Assembly: GCA_051453625.1 (NCBI GenBank)
Contig: JBOZIK010000001.1
Span: 143,054,267-143,118,266, forward strand
Reading direction: 5' to 3'
Origin: Welwitschia mirabilis
Taxonomy: Eukaryota > Gnetophyta > Gnetopsida > Welwitschiales
Length of the DNA: 64,000 nucleotides
Part shown: one piece after another, positions 49,009 through 61,275 of the stretch
Position numbering within the stretch: position 1 is the stretch's first letter
Layout of the letters: the number at the start of each line of letters is the position of its first letter
The notes under the pieces: model-generated
Databases searched by the model: none
Seen by the model: only the letters and a program-made list of their open reading frames with translations
What the model was told of the DNA's origin: nothing
Position numbers and translations under genes: made by a program

Positions 49009-49084
49009 CTATGAATCTTCATCATTAAACATGAAGAAATTTAATTCTATGAATCTTCATCATTAAACATGAAGAACTTTAAGG
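49009..49084. repeat. Two-copy tandem repeat, 38-bp unit
   Basis: The unit CTATGAATCTTCATCATTAA plus ACATGAAGAAATTTAATT occurs at 49009 and 49047. It is a local duplication. Confidence 0.9.
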
Positions 49085-50185
49085 ATCATTTCAACCTACC
49101 CTAATAAGTTAGATAACTTAATATGACTTAATAATTCATATGCAAAGGATTTAACTAAAAACAACTATATCAAGAAGAAAATCAAAAAAAAGATAAAATA
49201 TTTAGAAAATGTTTAGGCTTTAAAAAAAAAGGTAGTCCTTAGCACATTGTTAATTTCTATAAAACCCATAATTGAGACAAAAAATGTGGTTAACCATATC
49301 TAAAGATAAATACTAAAGAAAAATAACATATGCATGGCTATAGTAGTTGCTTCAAAATAGAAATAAAAATCCTTAGGAAAAAGTACTGCTTCATTTAACA
49401 AAAGAATTAATGAAAAAGAAAACGTGAAGTGTTTAGTTTAAGGTAATGTATTAGAATATAAATTAAATATGTCATAAATGTGGTGAAATCTATTTAATCT
49501 ACTAATATCAATTAGTAATATGCACTTAATAAACTACCAACACATAATTTCCAAGAGGTATAATCCAAAGTAAGATATGCATTATACAATACCTACAAGT
49601 ATTAAGAAAAATTAACATAATGAAGTAAAAGTTAAGTAGAAATTAAAAAAGTAATTTACATCCTATGATGACTAATACCAACCACTAATGCTAGCATTAA
49701 TGCGATTTTCACTTATAATAATATGAAGTTAAAATGTTAAATAATATTACAATAGAATAAGAAGATGAAGTAATGTCTAGTTAAACAATGTCACAAAAAA
49801 ATAAAAAAGGTTGGATAGTGTTATATAGATAAGATTAACAAATATTCAAATTAAATACCTCTAGAAATCATAATACTATTAAAACTATGTAGATGAATTT
49901 AAATAATAAATAATTACTTGTTAAATTCTTTTGCTCTATAAGTTATTATATTAGATATTTGAATTAAATATAAAGATATATTTTATTCATAACATTTGTT
50001 TTAGCTTAAACATGTTTAAATATTTACTTATAATTTCTAGTTTTGTTAATTTTTTAATTCTACTATTGTAATATATATATTTCTTACATTCATAATTAGT
50101 TTTAGCTTTAAGATCTTATCAATGTTAATACTAAATATGCTTGCATATTGTTAATACCTATTTCTAGTACACTATTAACATACAT
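49085..50185. other. Unassigned AT-rich DNA
   Basis: I see no gene or element structure. Confidence 0.5.
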
Positions 50186-50338
50186 TCCTAGTAATAACTA
50201 AATTTAAACAATAGAACATATATGGTTGCAATGAATTTAAACATTTTTTTCACAAAGAAAGACATCCATTTAATTTTATATATTAGTTATTAAAAAATAT
50301 TTTCATATTTTAAAATAATTAAAAATTAGTTAAATGAA
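50186..50338. repeat. Repeat D, copy 2 (about 153 bp)
   Basis: Direct copy of 48631-48781. It may be a dispersed duplication or a sign of misordered contigs at the gap. Confidence 0.9.
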
Positions 50339-53300
50339 AAATATAATTAAAAATTTGCAACCTTTTAAAAACAATGAGCCTATGAAATTTTCAAATATAA
50401 TATAAACTATATTCTTATTGTTATTATTAAAATATCAATGTAATTAGCATAGAGAATCTTATGGATAATAACATTAGTTAATACTAAAAATGTTATAGGA
50501 TTTATTCTTCATTTAAGAAGTTATCATGTTTCAAAGCTTTCATCGTAATCTTATGGGGGATAATATTAGTTAACATTCTAATTTTTAATTAACATATTAT
50601 TTTTTTGAATCATATATCTTTTATAAAGTCTAAGGAAATTTACCAAGGGCTATTACTAATGGTTCTATTTAAAACATGCATATAAATAGGTTATATTAGA
50701 AAAAAAAATCAAAATACATACAAAAAGCTGTGGCATCAGCTACTTAATAGTTATAGATGAAACAAGTTAGTAGAAAACATATCTCCATTAGAGACAGAGA
50801 AGGACTACTAGAACTATCAAATAAAGGATTAAAGAACTTAACCAATAAATTTTCTTAATATAATACAAGTAAAAAACATCATTACCAATCATATATAAAT
50901 TGGACTCAATCATATTGAAATGTCCAGAACCCAATGGGTAAAAGGCAATATGTAAGCTAAATCAATCCAAACTTGATGTCTTATGTAAATTTGACTTAGT
51001 GCACAAATGGAGCAAAGGCCAAATATACTAGTTGTAGATATAATAACCTAAAAAGACTTATATTAAGAATTTGAACTAGCAAAAAACATATCTTAGATCT
51101 AATGATAAGAAACCAAAATGGCAACCCCACTTTTCCCCTTGTATGTTTTGTAGTAAAGACTTTAAAGTAACAAAGTAACTCATGAGAGGAAAAATTGAAC
51201 TCTTTACCTAAAATCTTAATCCCTTCAAAAAATGAAAAATATAAAGAGAAAAAAATATTATAGAGGAAATATTTAATATAATTATTCCAAAGAATGTGAT
51301 AAAAGCCTATAAATTTCAAGAAATTATATTCATCTTGTGTGCTACAGGAATAATCTTTTCTTATCAAGGCCAATGCAAATATATGCATCAACGTTTGTTC
51401 TTTAGAGAGTTCCAAATTAATTAGAATTATCATTTTCAGTATAAATCTATTAGATTCCTATAGATAAAGAAATAGTATGTGACTAAGTTCACTTAACTCT
51501 CTTTCAACTTGTTAGAATAGTAAAGCATTCATCATTAGCTATTGATTTTACTATTGTAGACATAGAATGATTATGTCGACTTGATAATACTTATGATATT
51601 AGAGAAGTAAGATCTAAAAAAGCATTAGATTATTCATTAATAGAATCACATTAACAATGTACTATGAGTGATAAAGAAGAAAGATACAAAATGATTGGTT
51701 GTGTTTTAGAATGACTCTTTACCATTTTATCTTAATAGTTCTAGTTATATTAGAATGATGACATTTAATGGATGAATTATATAAATTAGAATAATTTATG
51801 TTTTAAGTATAAATATGATCTTCTATGTATAAAGACAAAGTATTCTTATGTTTGACAAGATTGATCTCCACAAAATAGTAAGTTTTCTAAATATCATTGA
51901 AGGTGATTCTTTGCTCATAAATAATAGGTCCAATAAAATCAATAATATCATCTTGAAAGGATTAAAATAAGTGGGAGGTTTGGTAATTTACCATAACATT
52001 GAATTTAAGCATAAACTAAGTCATATACATTGAATTTATATTTTGGTTCATTAGTAACTAAAGTGACATATTTCAATGGAAATATGTGAATAAATAAAGC
52101 ATTATGAACCATTTTACTATTAGGAAGTTCAAGAAGGATAAATCTCTTAACAAAATAATGCTCGTCAGACACTAACATAATTATTAAAGAGATCACATTT
52201 AGTATGTAGAGGTAGCAAATAATCATGTAGGAAAAAATCAATAATTTAATAAAAAATAAACTATGAAGTAAGGTTAGTAGAAAGCTTCTCAAAAACAACA
52301 TCAAGTTTAAAAAAAAAGAAAAAAAAGAAAAAGAAAGGGAAAAAAAGATCAACTATGGGGATTATGATCTATCCCTCTAGTAAGATAAGGCACTAAGGTT
52401 TCCTCCATATTAACATCTATAGTAATAAAGGTAGAATTCCAAGCCTCATAAAAAGTATCATCTTAATACATAGTAAACTCAACTTTAATGATTAGTCCTT
52501 TCCACATGAAAATTAAATCTAGATCTCTTTGTAAATATTGCTGTCATCATTGACAACCAAGTAACTTAAAAACAAAGAGATGTATTATTATTTACATTAA
52601 AAATTATAAGGATATAATAACTAAATTGTTAAAGTATATTCTAATCTTTGATATTCTTATGTTTTAAACTAGAAAAAACCCAAAATAAAGAGAACTTGGA
52701 TTGACTCTCCATGATCTTTTAGGATTTGGATTGGCTATTTCATGGATTAATTGCAAAATAATATCTTTATAAATCTTGCACTCAAAAGAGAACTCAACAA
52801 TCTTAATTGATGCTAAGTAACTTTATGTGGACTTTGCCAACCTATAATAAGTCTTTCTTAAGCTTTATTATTTTATACATTATGCATACCAAATCTCTTT
52901 TTATAATTTTTTTCATATAAAAGAATTATTCTAGAAAGTCACTCACCTATGGTTCCCTTCTCTTTAATAGAGTGTATCATTTTCTAGTAAGTGATACTAA
53001 TATTAGCTCTATATGTAATTGGAAATGATACATTTATAAACCATCTTATTAATGGATCTTTTATTTAAATCAAAATTGGAAGCTTCCAATCCTTTTAAAT
53101 ATTAAACACTTTATTTGATATCTAATATTTGAAGGACTTCCTATTAAGAATCATTTCTGTCATTTGGCTAAAACCAAATTTATGTAGTATGTGGTTAGGG
53201 GGGTAGAGAATGATTTCTTGCACATTTTTCTCCACTTCCACTTATCAGTAGGAATGCATGAAATTGGCTTTCTTGGGTCCTTCCACATGTTCCTATTAGT

Positions 53301-54093
53301 CTCAAGATAATTTTTCTTAGGATCAACAATAATGTTAGTTATGTTCATGCTTTCATTTAGTAGATCATTACGCCATGCATTCTTTACTTCATTGAAAATG
53401 TAAAAGCAACTTGGACTTTAGCAAACAATGTGTCTCTATAACATATTTTTTTTAAAATATATAGTAGAAAACTAATATTATCCTTTTACAACTCTTGCAA
53501 TCTTCACCTAAGGATGCTTCTCTAATTCCATTCTCCTTTGAACCATATTAGTGTAAGGTTCGATGATGACTCTTTCACGCCTTTGGACATTCCTTCTTAG
53601 CAAATTAATGCTTTAAATTTTTTTTCTTCGAAAAATTTTTGTAATCTATTTTCATTTTCTATACAGCTATGTCACCTTCTAACTTGTTTCATGTGAAACT
53701 CTTTTGAGTGACTTGTGCCTCACAATTTTTATGTATTTTCATTTTGGTATTCAATAATCCCTCCTAAAAAAATTAACAACTTACTTTAAGGCTGATTTAG
53801 ACAATAATCTTTGTTGATGTTTCAAGAAAGAGATAATCAAGACAGGCTATTTACTTTTTGAGACGGATAGCAAAAGTGGGGAGCCAACATAGAATAAAAA
53901 CCAAACGCTTTTCAATACTCACATTGAAAAAAGGATGAATAAGTAGGATTCGTATGATGTAAATCAACATGACATACGTAAATCAACATGACATCACGAG
54001 TCATATAGTGTAATTAAATATCGAAAAAATATTGAATGATGACAACTGCACTTCAGGTGGTTTTTTATTGCAAGAACAAAGTGATGGTGGTTC
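50339..54093. other. AT-rich DNA with long minus-strand frames of doubtful meaning
   Basis: The longest gap-free open frame in the window lies here on the minus strand, 50996-51433 (145 codons, starts MIILINLELSKEQTLMHIFA), with another at 52005-52352 (115 codons). Both are rich in Phe, Tyr, Leu and Ile, as expected from A-rich DNA. The first has a more balanced N-terminal part and could be a relic, while the second is mostly low-complexity. A third minus frame at 53160-53348 (62 codons) reads MWKDPRKPISCIPTDKWKWR, a more protein-like composition. None shows a motif I can name, and I do not annotate them as genes. Confidence 0.3.
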
Positions 54094-54158
54094 TTTTGAC
54101 CATTAAAAAGATTACTTTTGACCATTAAAAAGATTACTTTTGACGATTAAAAAATTAA
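54094..54158. repeat. Three-copy tandem repeat, 22-bp unit
   Basis: The unit TTTTGACCATTAAAAAGATT plus AC is repeated at 54094, 54116 and, slightly altered, 54138. Confidence 0.9.
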
Positions 54159-55893
54159 TCAATTGGAATGTCTAAATTAACTTGATATTGAGATGATTCC
54201 CAACAAGGTCATTCTGGTTTTCTCCACAAAATATAAATAAATAAATAAATACGTTTGGGTTTTCGAGGCCCCTCTAGCATGAATAGGAAAAGAAAAATGA
54301 AGTATTTTTGTGCAGACTGAAAGGATTTCCTTGAATGGGAAAGTAATGTAGAGTGCTTCTGCTGCCACTTCGCTATGCACTGAGAAAAGCAAGATGCTTG
54401 CAGCCTCTCAACGCTATCCATATTCTTATGTTTTTAAAATACATTTCGAAGCAAAGCTCTTACAGGTTTTCCGCGCTTGACAGTCTTTCTGTCCGATTAC
54501 ATATTTTTAAATTCATAATTTTTTATGCTTTGCCATTCAAATTCTGATAAATTGGATATACTCTTAATTCATGGGATTCAAAGGACTCTTGATGCGATCA
54601 GTAATACTTCATTAATTAATACAATGGGATTATATGATTCCTAAAAACATTATATCATGTGCCTTCAAAATATATATGAAAATTTACTTTATATTTCTTT
54701 TGCAGCTCTGCCTTGCAATTGACCTCTTGGACGAAAGTAGCAAGTTGAGGCTCTGTGTCATCCTTTTAAATTTCAAAACCAATGGATTAAATTACATGAG
54801 TTAAGTTTAATAAGTATTTAAATAGGTAAACTGAGAAATGTGCTAACTTGTTTAAAGAAAATGCCATAAAAGTTAAAAATAATTAATATTGGAACATATT
54901 TTATTGGAAATGATTTTTATGCTATGTTGATTTTCTAAGCTATTTATAGGGATGTTGAACTCTTAAGACTTTGACAACCTAACTTTCTTGGAGCACGACC
55001 ACTACCATTAGTCAAATTGGTCAAATTGATAATTTAATTATGCAAAAGGCCTTGCATTATGCCAATCAAGCAATCTAACCACGTCTTCCAACTACCATGC
55101 CAACAACATTAAACCATTATAATAATTATTTACAAAGATAACCCATAGATAACTTTTATTTTAACTTATAATTATTTAAGTACTTTTATCACATCTTTTA
55201 AAACATTAAAAATAAAATAATAAAGAAAATTATCATAAATTTTAATAATCAATGAGACAACAATTTATGACAAATGCGACTAACTCAGTGGTCCCGCATA
55301 AGTAGGCCCAAGTCTCACTAAGCCCTACTAACTTCAAATTCTGATTTTAATTTTCAGCTTTTGCTCTACTCAAAGACCAGTGGCTAGATTTCCCCTGCTC
55401 CTAAGCTATTAAAGGACTTTGTCTCTTTTATTTTTGCTATTACTGAACTTCCCTTTTAGTGTGCGAACCAGGAAAACACAATTTTCCTTAGCTTCTCATT
55501 TTATTCTGTTGTTATATAGCTATATTTTCTTTGGATAACACTAAGCCTAATTATTTCAGAAATGGTTTGAAAGGTTATGCAGACATCTCTCAATGTCCCC
55601 CTTCCAAAAGGAAACCCTTGGTTAAGTTTGTAATAAGTTAGAATATAGAATCATTAAAGGAAATTATCATTACATTACTTTTAACCACACTATTTCAAGT
55701 CTCTTATTTTATCTAAGAATATAGACAAAGTTAGAGGACTGAATTTTCTGCTATTGTTTCTTTGTAAAGGCCTGCACTGGAAAACAAGTGATGTTGCATG
55801 GAAATAAAAATGCATCTTGGAAAATGAGATTCTAGTGGAAAGATTTAGGACTTGGGACTCACAATGAAGAATAAAAGGACAATATGATGTAAA
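54159..55893. other. Unassigned DNA left of the copia element
   Basis: No gene is supported. Overlapping short frames around 54177-54547 lie in a slightly GC-richer patch but are open in several frames at once and show no motif. Confidence 0.45.
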
Positions 55894-56179
55894 TGTTAAA
55901 AATAAAAGAAAAAATTTGTTAATTTTGCTCTACTCTCTTAGTTTAAGTTGTTCTAGTCTTTAGGAGTTTAGTTTATTTGTTCAAAACATGGTTTTGTTAC
56001 CTAGGCTTTAGGAGAAATCCTTGCACAATTAGTGCCTATTTCAATGTTGCTTATGTTATGTATTTTCCTATATATAGGTTGAAAAAGTTGTAAATAATGT
56101 AACAAATAAAGAAAAATCATTTCTTTCTCCTACTTACTTTCACTTTATACCTCCACTTTACTTATCTTTTTCCTATGAG
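55894..56179 (+). mobile_element. 5' LTR of the plus-strand Ty1/copia element
   Basis: 286 bases, matching 61276-61561 in order and length. It starts TGTTAAAAATAAAAG and contains the shared block GGTTTTGTTACCTAGGCTTT, a TATATATAGG promoter-like stretch near 56070, and a poly(A)-signal-like AATAAAG near 56104. The primer binding site follows directly. Confidence 0.85.
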
Positions 56180-56196
56180 TGGTATGAGATCTAGGT
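56180..56196 (+). promoter_or_regulatory. Primer binding site of the copia element
   Basis: TGGTATGAGATCTAGG follows the 5' LTR directly. It differs at two or three positions from the TGGTATCAGAGC core complementary to initiator methionine tRNA. Confidence 0.75.
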
Positions 56197-56216
56197 TAAT
56201 CACAAAAAGCTTTAGA

Positions 56217-57130
56217 ATGGCTTCTAAAAATTTTGTGTAGCTAGTCATTCCATGTTTTAATGGTCACTATGACCATTGGAACATGCTAATGAAGAAATTA
56301 TTGAGGTCTAAGGAGTACTAGCATGTTATTCAATCTGGTATAATAGCAACTACTGTTGGAGTGGCACTCATAGATGTAAAAAAGCAGAGTTGGAGGAAAT
56401 AAAGTTAAAAGATTAAAGGCAAAGAATTATTTATTCCAAGACATTAATCAATCTATCCTTGACACTATTCTTAGTAAAGAAACTTCCTAGGATATTTGGG
56501 ATTCAATGAAGAAAAAATATCAAGGCTCTTCTAAAGTGAAGTATGCATAGCTTCAAGCCTTAAGAAAGGATTTTGAGACTCTACAAATAAAGGATGATGA
56601 ATCTATTACTAGCTATTGTGTAAGGGTTATGGAGATAACCAACAAAATGTAATTCCTTGATGAGAAGATACAAGATGTTTCCATTGTTGAAAAGATATTG
56701 GATTTCTTAAACCAAAATTTGATTATGTTTTTATTTAATTAAAGAATACAAAAACATAGATGCACTCTCCCTTGATGAACTCCAGAGCTTCCTGTTCATC
56801 TAGGAATAGAAGATGAACTAAATTTGGACTATATAAGAGCAATCTCTAAAGGTTTTTACATCCATTCATTCCTCAATTTGTAGAGGAAGAGGTAGAGATA
56901 GAGGTAAAGAAAGAAGAGACCGATGCAGCAAAGATGAGAGCAAGTATTTCAAAGCTAATGATGACTAATTTCAAGGCAACAATAAAGGACATAATAAACA
57001 ATTTGACAAGTTCAATGTAGAGTGATTTAGATGTCATACATTTGGTCATTATAGTTTTGAATGTTATACTAAGCTATCTAGGAACAAAGAAAAGGGAGAT
57101 AACTTGAATTTTGTACAAGAGAAGAAATTA
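56217..57130 (+). pseudogene. gag: copia gag (broken)
   Basis: The ATG at 56217 starts MASKNFV, then a stop, and continues in the same frame as HYDHWNMLMKKLLRSKEY, the usual UBN2-type gag N-terminus. Further on, TSYCVRVMEITNKM-like and DALSLDELQ-like sequence follows in shifted frames. The zinc knuckle lies at 57026-57064: CHTFGHYSFEC is intact, but the first Cys codon is TGA, so the CX2CX4HX4C motif is broken. Stops fall mainly at positions where the family has Trp or Gln. Confidence 0.8.
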
Positions 57131-57145
57131 TAAACTTTACTGATA

Positions 57146-57406
57146 ATGATTCAACTCAATAAGAAACCTTGGTTAGATGTTTGGTATGTTGATACAAGCT
57201 ACAATAACCACATGCATGGAAATAAATCTTTTTGTTTTTTCTTAAATGAAGAGTTTCATTCTACAATGAGTTTTGGTGATTTTTCTATTGTGAATGTAAT
57301 GGAAAAGAATGATATTAATATAGGAATCAAGAATAGTTTTGTAGAAACAATTTCCAATGTTTTTTATATTCTTAACTTGAAAAGCAATTTGTTAGTTATT
57401 GGTTAA
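57146..57406 (+). pseudogene. copia protease region (open for 86 codons)
   Basis: This frame covers the retropepsin domain. The active-site region reads WYVDTSYNNHMHG, with the catalytic Asp at 57191-57193 kept and the usual Gly or Cys context altered. It continues IGIKNSFVETISNVFYILNL and KSNLLVIG, matching the end of copia protease before the integrase leader. It is part of the polyprotein and not a gene of its own, since the frame is blocked on both sides. Confidence 0.8.
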
Positions 57407-57539
57407 TTGCTAGAAAAGAGTTATGTAATAACTTTTAAATGGTGCCTATGAGATATATGATCCTTCTAAAGGTGCTATTATTATTGTTCAAATGTGTTTA
57501 AATTGGTTGTTTTCATTGAAGATCGAAAGTGCTTAACCT

Positions 57540-58440
57540 TACTTACTAGCTGAAGTATAAGACCCTTCATGGCTTTGGTTTTTTTTTATATGGCCACTTG
57601 AATTTTGGTGAATTAAAGCTCTATAATAAAATAATATGGTGACTGGTCCTCCTCAATTTGGCATTTCTTCTCAAGCTTGTGAAGAATGTGTTCTTGACAA
57701 ATAACATCATTCTCAATCCACTCAAGAAACATTATGGAGAGTAGAAAATGTCCTAAAGTTAGTTCATTCCAACATTTTTGGTCTAATAAAACCATCTTCT
57801 AATGGTGATAAGAGATACTTAATTACCTTAATTAATGATTATGCTCATAAAATTTGGGTTTATTTTTTGTAGGATAAATTAGAATCTTATAGTATATGTA
57901 AAATCTTTAAGACATGTGTCAAAAATAAAATAGAAAAAACCATTAAAACCCTCTGTCCTCAAAGAAATTTAAATCTTTTTATAATGCTTATGGCATTCAA
58001 AGATAGCTCATGGCCACTTATACACCACAAAAAAAGGGCATATCAGAGAGGAAAAATAGAACCATTCTTAATATGATGAGAAGCTTGTTTTTGCAAGAGG
58101 GAGAATTCTGAAGATTTTTAGCCAAAACCAGTGAATTAGAAAATCCACTTATTGAACAGAAGTTTTACTTTTGCTATTCAAAACATGAAACTAGAAGAGA
58201 CCTAAAATGGGTGAAAACCAACTTTAGATCACTTAAAAATTTTTGGTTGCATCACTTATGTACATGTTCCAAATGAGAAAAGAAATAAGCTTGATGATAA
58301 GGATGAAATGTATGTCTATCTCAACATAAGTGAAGCATTCAAAGCATATAAATTATTTATTCAATTAACAAAGAAGATTGTGACAAGCAGATATGTCATT
58401 TTTGATGAGGAGAGCACTTGGAATTGAGAGCAATAGCCTA
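57540..58440 (+). pseudogene. copia integrase region (broken)
   Basis: Frame-switching reading gives GHLNFGELKLYNK (pre-integrase zinc-binding region, degraded), CEECVLDK-like sequence near 57680, then SSNGDKRYLITLINDYAHKI around 57795, which holds the first catalytic-core strand. Further on come a stretch resembling the usual QRGK-type motif near 58040 and, near 58390-58425, TSRYVIFDEESTWN-like sequence that closes the integrase C-terminal part. Multiple stops are present. Confidence 0.7.
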
Positions 58441-58569
58441 CACTAGTTATTTTTTATAGTGAAGCCAAAGAATAAAGGAAATATTAGTTATACCAATAAA
58501 TTCTAGCAACTTTAAAGTCCACCAAATACTTCAATAATAGCAATAAAAGGTATGGATGTAGTAGCTGAA

Positions 58570-59300
58570 TCTCACCTTCATTGTGTTTTAAAAAGGCCTA
58601 TATGGATTAAAGACCATAAGGTAACTAGAATTGATCAAACTGAAGATCCAATCATTTTACTTTGTTTTATTTTTAGATTGTAATCCTATAACTTTTAAAA
58701 GTACGATTAAAGGAATAAAATAAAGGAATGCAATAAGTAATGAAATTGAATCCATGAAAGAAATGATATTTAGAATCTATTTGATATTTTAAAAGGGCAT
58801 AAAGCCATAGGTGTGAAATGGGTCTTCAAAGAAATACAAAGTGAAAATAATGAATTCAATAAGTATAAAGAATGATTTGTAGCTAAGGAATACAAGAAAG
58901 AGTATGGAAATGACTATAAAGAAGTTCTTGCTCTAGTTCTAAGACATGATATAATTAGATTTATGATCATGTTGGAAACATAGAATTTATGACCTATGTT
59001 TTAAATGGATGTTGAATTCACAATTCTACATTGAAACTTCAAGGAACAAGTATTTGTTAATCAACCTGCTAGTTATATTAAGATTGAAAATGAGCATAAA
59101 TAATATAGATTAAAGAAAGTTATTTGTGGATTAAAACAATTGTTATAGGTTGGTATAGTCACATTGAGACTTATTTTTACAAGAAGGTTTTTATAAATAT
59201 CCATATGAGCACAGACTTTTTGTGAAAGTTTAAGATGAAGGGAAAATGCTCATTGTCTACTTATTTGTTGATGATCTTATAATTACTAGAACTATTAAAT
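58570..59300 (+). pseudogene. copia reverse transcriptase (broken)
   Basis: KGHKAIGVKWVFK is readable at about 58792, the standard opening of copia RT, followed by KEYKKEYGNDYKEVLA-like and FVNQPASYIKIENEHK sequence. The catalytic box is at 59264-59278 and reads FVDDL instead of the usual YVDDL; both catalytic Asp residues remain. Stops and frameshifts occur throughout. Confidence 0.8.
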
Positions 59301-59303
59301 ATC

Positions 59304-59714
59304 ATGTTTAAAGAGTTCAAGAAGTGTATGATGGTTGAATTTGAAGTGTTTAATCTTGATATGATATATTATTTCCTTGGAACCTTTATTTCTAAAAAGA
59401 AGAATGTGCAAGAAATTTTAAATAGGTTTCAGATGAAATATTATAATCCTGTAAGTACTCCAATTACATTTGGCTTAAAGTTTAACAAAGATCATGAAGA
59501 AAAGCTAGTGGACAACACAATTTACAAGAAAATTATGGGTAGTTTAATGTATTTAACTAGAATAAAACTAGGCATAATGCATTTTATGAGTCTAATAAGT
59601 AGATATATGGAGAATTCAATAGTGCTACATCTATTAGTTATTAAGAGAATCTTTTATTACTTACAAGGAACTAATAATTTTGGATTGTTCTACAGGAAGG
59701 ATAAATGGTTTTAA
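59304..59714 (+). pseudogene. copia RT end to RNase H linker (136 codons open)
   Basis: The longest open piece of the polyprotein. It starts MFKEFKKCMMVEFEVFNLDM, continues YYFLGTFISKKKNVQEILNR, has NPVSTPITFGLKFNKDHEEK and GSLMYLTRIKLGIMHFMSL, and ends YLQGTNNFGLFYRKD next to the gap. These are the conserved blocks between RT and RNase H in copia. The second half is repeated after the gap (59938-60173). Confidence 0.85.
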
Positions 59715-60173
59715 NNNNNNNNNNNNNNNNNNNNNNNNNNNNNNNNNNNNNNNNNNNNNNNNNNNNNNNNNNNNNNNNNNNNNNNNNNNNNNNNNNNNNN
59801 NNNNNNNNNNNNNNNNNNNNNNNNNNNNNNNNNNNNNNNNNNNNNNNNNNNNNNNNNNNNNNNNNNNNNNNNNNNNNNNNNNNNNNNNNNNNNNNNNNNN
59901 NNNNNNNNNNNNNNNNNNNNNNNNNNNNNNNNNNNNNAGTTAAATAAAGATCATGAAGAAAAGATAGTGGACAAAACAATTTACAAGGAAATCATTGGGT
60001 AGTTTAATGTATTTAACTAGAATAAAACTAGACATAATGAATTTTATGAGTCTAATAAGTAGATATATGGAGAATCCAATAGTGCTACATCTGTTAGTTA
60101 TTAAGAGAAACATTTTTTACTTACAAGGAACTAATAATTTTGGATTGTTCTACAGGAAGAATAAATGGTTATA
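59479..60173. repeat. 236-bp repeat on both sides of a gap
   Basis: 59479-59714 and 59938-60173 are nearly the same sequence (a few substitutions). The left copy ends at the gap and the right copy starts at its end. This is probably an unmerged overlap. Confidence 0.95.
59715..59937. other. Assembly gap (223 N), probably false
   Basis: Flanked by matching sequence. Open frames drawn through it have no support. Confidence 0.9.
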
Positions 60174-60660
60174 ATTGTTTGGATTTTATGATAGTAATTA
60201 TTCAAGAGATCAAGATGATGGATGAATAACTTTAGGTTATGTTTTCATGATGGGCACATGGGTTGTTCCATGGTCATTTAAGAAGTAATTAATTATCAGC
60301 TTGCTAACTATAGAAGCTGAATTTATTATTCCAACAACTTGTGCTTATTGAATTATTTGACTAAGGAAAATTCTTGAAGATCTAAATTTTAAGCAACTGG
60401 AAGCTACTGCAACTTTTTGTGAGAATAATTTAGCCATCAAGATTTTTGAAAAATTGTATGCTACATGAAAGAAGCAAACATATTAATGTATAGTAATGTT
60501 TCTTAAGATATCTCAGTAATGATGAAATACTTAATCTAAAATATTATATAAATGAAGAATATCTAGCTAGTATATTTGTTAAACCTCTCAGATTTCTTCC
60601 CTTCCAAAATTTAAAAAGGTTGATGGGATTTTATACCTTTGAGAATCCTACTTGAATGGG
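60174..60660 (+). pseudogene. copia RNase H region (broken)
   Basis: Reads DSNYSRDQDDG, GYVFMMGTWVVPWSFKK, EAEFIIPTTCAY and LRKILEDLNFKQLEATATFC through stops. These are the RNase H blocks of copia, including the residues around the catalytic Asp and Glu. The end (from 60304) is repeated after the next gap. Confidence 0.8.
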
Positions 60661-60770
60661 TTGCATAGGTAAACTAAATTCTAAAAGCTTTTAGCTTAAA
60701 GGAAGGATTATTAAAGATAAAATAATAATTATTAATTTTACTCTATGTTGTCTTAGTCCAAGTTATCCAA

Positions 60771-60870
60771 NNNNNNNNNNNNNNNNNNNNNNNNNNNNNN
60801 NNNNNNNNNNNNNNNNNNNNNNNNNNNNNNNNNNNNNNNNNNNNNNNNNNNNNNNNNNNNNNNNNNNNNN
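60771..60870. other. Assembly gap (100 N), probably false
   Basis: Placed between the two matching 467-bp copies. Confidence 0.9.
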
Positions 60871-61264
60871 TTAACTACATAAGCTGAATTTATTATTCCA
60901 ATAACTTATTCTTGTTGAATTATTTGACTAAGGAAAATTCTTGAAGATCTAAATTTTAAGCAACTGAAAGCTACTACAACTTTTTATAAGAACAATTTAG
61001 CCATCAATATTTTTGAAAAATTGTGTGCTACATGAAAGAAGCAAGCATATTAATGTATAGTAATGTTTCTTACGATATCTCAGTAATGATGGAATACTTA
61101 ATCTAAAATATTATATAAATGAAGAATATCTAGCTAGTATATTTGTTAAACCTCTCAGATTTTTTCCCTTCCAAAATTTGAAAAGGTTGATGGGAGTTTA
61201 TACCTTTGAGAATCCTACTTGAAGGGGTTGCATAGGTAAACTAAATTCTAAAAGCTTTTAGCTT

Positions 61265-61274
61265 AAAGGAAGGA
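61265..61274 (+). promoter_or_regulatory. Polypurine tract of the copia element
   Basis: AAAGGAAGGA, one base before the 3' LTR, in the expected position for plus-strand DNA priming. The duplicated copy before the gap has the same tract. Confidence 0.75.
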
Positions 61275-61275
61275 T

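Noticed and set aside
55270-55330. A tRNA-like stretch (ACTAACTCAGTGGT followed by GGCCCAAGTCTCAC)
   Set aside because: The box-B match is poor, no cloverleaf can be drawn, and there is no A-tail.
57613-57795. A 60-codon minus-strand frame
   Set aside because: It is the shadow of the copia integrase region on the plus strand.
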